The position numbers and the translations under genes were made by a program. Shown here piece by piece: positions 60,400 through 64,000 of a stretch of DNA of 64,000 nt. The notes beneath the pieces are model-generated. The model saw nothing but the letters and a program-made list of their open reading frames with translations. It was not told the DNA's origin and did not search any database. Positions within the stretch are counted from its first letter, which is position 1; every line of letters starts with the position of its first letter. The stretch is from Cephalopachus bancanus (Eukaryota > Chordata > Mammalia > Primates > Tarsiidae), in NCBI GenBank assembly GCA_027257055.1, contig JAPVLO010000097.1, positions 1,736,001 through 1,800,000 of the forward strand. The letters run 5' to 3'.

Positions 60400-62030
60400 C
60401 CACAGAGAGTAGGAGGTAGGGGTGTTATCTCCTTCAATATTTGCATTTCAAAGAGATTGTTTCTGAGTCCTTGAGGAAGACATTTCCTCGGCTGTAAATA
60501 TGATAGGTAGGGAGATGTACACTCATTTCAAAATAGTAGAGAAGGAATTGACAACTACAAGCTTTCTTCTTCTTTTTTTTTTTTAGCTTTTTCTTTAGAA
60601 ATGAGTGAAGTCTCACTCTGTCACCCAGGCTGGCGTGCAGTGGTGCAATCATGTGATCATAGCCCACTGCAGTCTCAAACTTTTGGCCTCAAGCAATCCT
60701 GCAGCCTCAGCCTCTGGAGTAGTTAGTACTGCAGACATGTAGTATCACATCTGGCTAATTCTTGTTTTGTTTTTGTAGAGACAGGGTCTTTCAATGTTGC
60801 TCAGGCTGATCTTGAACTACTGGCCTCAAGTAATTCACCCACCTTATGTTTCCAAAGTGCTGGGATTACAGGTGTAAGCTACCATGCCCAGCCAACAACT
60901 ACAAGTTTTATAAAGTAAATGCTCTAAGAAAAGGATGATCAGGGATCTATTGTCAGTAAGAAGCCTGTCTAAAGTTTATTGAAGCAGTGGGGAACACTAA
61001 GACTATTTTGGTCACCATTACCCTGATGTTTCTAGATATATCTGGAGCTTTTTAGGAATTTTCTTATCAATTTTGGTGACCTGCAGTATTGTGTCAGCTA
61101 CAGTTGTAAGGCAGAGGCTCCTAACATCCATGCTCAGGCTAAGAGATTTCCAACTCATAGCTTTTCTACAAATCTAGGTAAACACAGTTTGAGACCCAGA
61201 ATTTATCTTTGCTGATTTTTATCAATCCCTGTACTTTATGCTACATTTAATCCAATTATGGTTGGTTACTTTAGAGGTAACCTCTATTTTTATCCTGTGC
61301 CAACATGAAAAAATATTTTTATCAAATTAAAAAAGCAGATTTTGGAAAGTATTAGTGAATAATGTAGATTTTACTAATAAATTTTGAAAAGAAAAAAGGA
61401 GAAGAATTTACGTCACATAAAAAGTACAATTTAAATTGCTGATGAAAGATGTCAAATTCTGCAAAATATTTAATATGGTGTCTTCTGGGCCAAATTTGAG
61501 TGACCTGAGCCCATGACACCATCCCTAGGAGGTCCTGAGAATGGGTGCCCACTGAGGTTGAATTTACATAGCTCAGTTATGTAAAATTTAGGAAGACAGA
61601 CATTACAAGAAACCACACATCAATATATGTGAGATTTACACTGATTCCCTGGTTCAGTCCAAGGAAGGCAGGACATTTCTAAACAGGGGTCCACAGAATA
61701 TGGGTGATTCAAAGATTTTCTGAATGACAATAAGTCAGCTAGAGTTATCTAAGGGATTTTGAAAGCAGTGAAGGAAATGGCAGCTTGAGGAATAAGAAGG
61801 AAGCCAAATTTCTTGACATGAAGATAAAGATTTATGGGTGGTGGCCAACTTCAGAGAGAGCAAATAGATCTCTAAAATGGTGTCAGTGTCCCCAAAAGGC
61901 AGCTTTATAGGGTTATCAAATACTTGATTTTTTTCATCTGTTATGTGATGTTATGCCAGACCCAGGTTGGAACGTAAATCACATTAAAAGTTAGGAATTT
62001 TGCAAGGTTAAAAAAAAAAAAAAAAAAAGG
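60400..62030 (+). repeat. Unnamed old repeat, copy 2
   Basis: 60411-60561 and 60906-60960 match 52437-52660 across a later Alu (GGGGTGTTATCTCC, GAGGAAGACATTTCC, TAAAGTAAATGCTCTAAGAAA). CCCCAAAAGGCAGCTTTATAG at 61892-61912 resembles 51783. A poly(A)-like run at 62009-62028 may be the end of another insertion. The rest of the interval has no identified family. Confidence 0.4.
60562..60894 (-). mobile_element. Old full-length Alu (AluJ-like)
   Basis: Reverse Alu with poly(T) at 60572-60585 and a CT-rich lead, GTCTCACTCTGTCACCCAGG, then CATAGCCCACTGCAGTCTC and an end at ACCATGCCCAGCC. The 11-bp target-site duplication ACAACTACAAG is at 60551-60561 and 60895-60905. It sits inside the unnamed repeat, so it is younger than that repeat. 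Confidence 0.93.
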
Positions 62031-62039
62031 TCAGAGTTT

Positions 62040-63174
62040 AGTCATTATAATGTCGCTCAAAATCCTTCTACCTTCATCTTTTTTGAACTTCCTGGGGACA
62101 TTTGTCCTTCTCTTGGAACAAAGAAAAACTTCCTTACAGTTTTCTCAGAGACAACTCTAAGACCAGGAGCTGAAGACAATCTCTGAATGTCTCCAACACA
62201 ACAAGTCAGCCCATTGCCCACTCTCACATAGTGGCCTCTTTCTAGGATATTTTGTTGCTAAGATAAATATAGTTCCCTATCAATAGGTACATTTAAGACC
62301 TTCTTCTCTTAATGTAAATAGTATTTTAGCAGCTGAAGAACTTTTCGCAAACTTATAACAACTCAAAAACAAAGTATAAGGAAAGAACATGTCTGCATGA
62401 AGTTATCCTTTCCGAGACCCTGAAACTTTCAGCCATGGCTAACTCTCTGCTTTCTTGACCTGGTAGTCTCCTGTGAATTCTGGTACTTTCTTACTCATGC
62501 ATAATTAAATTACATTTCTTAGCTCCTCACCACTCTACTAAACCTCTAAGGCAAGTCAACTCAACCTTTCCTGAGAGTTCTTCCTGTAACGCAAAGTTCA
62601 GTTTTGATTCTCTTTATTGAAGAATTAAAAAGGATTCCATAAAACAAGCTAGACCATACAAAATTTAAAATGAAACATAGTTGTCCAGTGACTTCACAAA
62701 AATTTTGTGCTTTTATTCTCTTGTAAAGAATGTGGTAAAGTAAGCTTTTACTGTTCAGGGGTAATTCTCAGGCATTATATTCAGATCATAACTGAGTTAT
62801 TCAGCATAGCTACAATTTTGTAGCCTCTCTCCCTAAGAAACTTCTGAGCAATAGGTTGTATACAAAAAGAAAACCAAGATTTGCAACCAAAGAACAGAAC
62901 TCTGACATTACATCCTCATGAGCTTCTTAGTGTCAATAGAATCATACTTAGAGATAGAGGGCAAAATAGTTTCTTATGGCAAAAAAGTTCAGATCTTCTA
63001 TTTTCTTTGAAATGGAAAGTTGGTAAAAACAATTTCTGATTGGTTAAAAATATCTTACTAGGAAGGAAAATTCCCATGGTGCTAATTTGTATGACAATTG
63101 AATATTGCATCATTAAGAAACTTAAATTCCTAGACAAATTCAGAAATGCAATTTTAATATATGCTAGAGCTGAT
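62040..63174. other. No feature recognised
   Basis: Intergenic; the 159-codon minus-strand ORF at 62916-63395 runs through a reverse Alu monomer and is not a gene. Confidence 0.45.
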
Positions 63175-63194
63175 AAAGTATATAGACAAAATAA

Positions 63195-63328
63195 TAGTTG
63201 GGCATGGTGACTCACACCTGTAATCCCAGCACTTAGGATGGCTAAGGTGGTAGGATCACCTGAGCCCAGAAGTTTGAGACTATCCTGGGCAACACAGCAA
63301 GACAGCATTTCTACAAAAGATTTTTTTA
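63195..63328 (+). mobile_element. Free left Alu monomer (FLAM-like)
   Basis: A single left-type monomer (GTTGGGCATGGTGACTCACAC to CTACAAAAGATTTTTTTAA) without a right arm. A 20-bp direct repeat with two mismatches flanks it (63175-63194 and 63329-63348), so it inserted as a monomer and is not a broken dimer. Confidence 0.85.
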
Positions 63329-63349
63329 AAAGTATACAGACACAATAAA

Positions 63350-64000
63350 TTGTGATGGAGCAAAGCCCATTATTATTTTTTCTTTGTAATATCACTATCT
63401 AGTCAAGATATTGAATAGATGACTAATGTACACACCTTTGTTTTGATGGACTAATTCCACAGATGTAAATTGTCAGAAAGTTTCGGGAGGATAATTTAAA
63501 TTACATTGGCAGCCTAATCTTTTCAATCCCTCATTGAGCATCAGAAAATAAGAGGGAATATATACAAACAAGAAGTTAATAATTCCAAAGGAGAAATAAT
63601 GCTGTGAAAACTAAAACTAATATATTTTCCCCATTTAAAGTAATGTCCATCCCAATTAAGGCAAATGGAGAAATAGAAATTTGTCATTGCAAAGGAATGA
63701 AGTAGAGATCACAGGTTCACCCTTTTCTTGCCTTGATATCGATTTAATTAACTACCTAATAAAAGAAGCAAGCAGAAAAAAAGCCAGGAAAAGAAAAAAA
63801 AAAGAAAGAAATTCTTCCAAGGAAAATAATAATTAATTGAGACACAGCTAGCAACAGCAGATTTTGGTAGCATAAAAGAAGAACAGAGTAAGGAGGAGAG
63901 AAGTTTCATCCAGCAGTCTCATATGGAAAGGGACGTAGAGAGGAAGAAATGAAGGAAAGAACAAGTACATATCTTCCAGGGCAACAAATCGTGGTTGAAA
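63350..64000. other. No feature recognised
   Basis: Purine-rich towards the end (AAGAAAAAAAAAAGAAAGAAA near 63795), otherwise ordinary AT-rich intergenic sequence. Confidence 0.4.

Noticed and set aside
62916..63395. 159-codon minus-strand ORF
   Set aside because: It includes an antisense Alu monomer; the rest has no resemblance to a known protein.

Overview
This is a stretch of mammalian nuclear DNA with no functional protein-coding gene, tRNA, rRNA or CRISPR array that I can support. It is AT-rich, CpG-poor and packed with interspersed repeats. Dimeric 7SL-derived Alu elements restrict it to a primate. The youngest Alu copies (18873-19160, 35442-35737, 36353-36648, 41786-42071, 43130-43370) share internal signatures that do not match the anthropoid, lorisiform or lemur Alu types I know. 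The L1 3' UTRs also differ from the anthropoid type. My best inference is a non-anthropoid primate, most likely a tarsier. This is recognition from memory, not a database result.

Layout. Positions 1-2700: an intronless, decayed retrocopy of CDCA7 on the minus strand, split by a later L1 3' end and followed by an old AluJ. 3300-9560: mostly single-copy-looking DNA with one MIR and one L2. 9580-13345: a 5'-truncated L1 and two small minus-strand L1 tails. 15012-19830: fossil DNA transposons (an internally deleted Tigger1 and a mariner 3' half), old L1M pieces and a young Alu. 21375-24660: a MIR split by a 5'-inverted (twin-primed) L1. 25010-25316: a 300-bp polypyrimidine tract. 29765-33000: MIR, MaLR-type LTR and L2 remnants. 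34072-37065: a nested block in which one L1 carries a solo LTR, a perfect 39-bp foldback and two Alus. 37200-39834: an ERVL-type pol remnant, itself cut by an L1 fragment, then an MLT1-type LTR. 40474-44124: two Alus, an L2, a truncated Alu, and a 280-bp segment present twice, once with and once without an Alu. 45470-50880: L1 tail, L2, Alu, MIRs, an ERV1-like solo LTR and a CA repeat. 52986-57565: a minus-strand L1 with both ends present but most of the reverse transcriptase deleted. 57570-64000: sparse old repeats, an AluJ and a free left Alu monomer.

Nothing here works together as a pathway. What can be read is a relative chronology of insertions. CDCA7 retrocopy came before the L1 tail. 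MIR came before the twin-primed L1. L1 came before the LTR and Alus, and the 280-bp duplication came before its Alu. Many of these junctions keep readable target-site duplications. I found no undescribed functional system. The most unusual sequence features are the perfect 39-bp foldback at 35315-35400, the duplicated segment with a natural empty Alu site, and a length-variable purine-rich segment in the L1 3' UTR.
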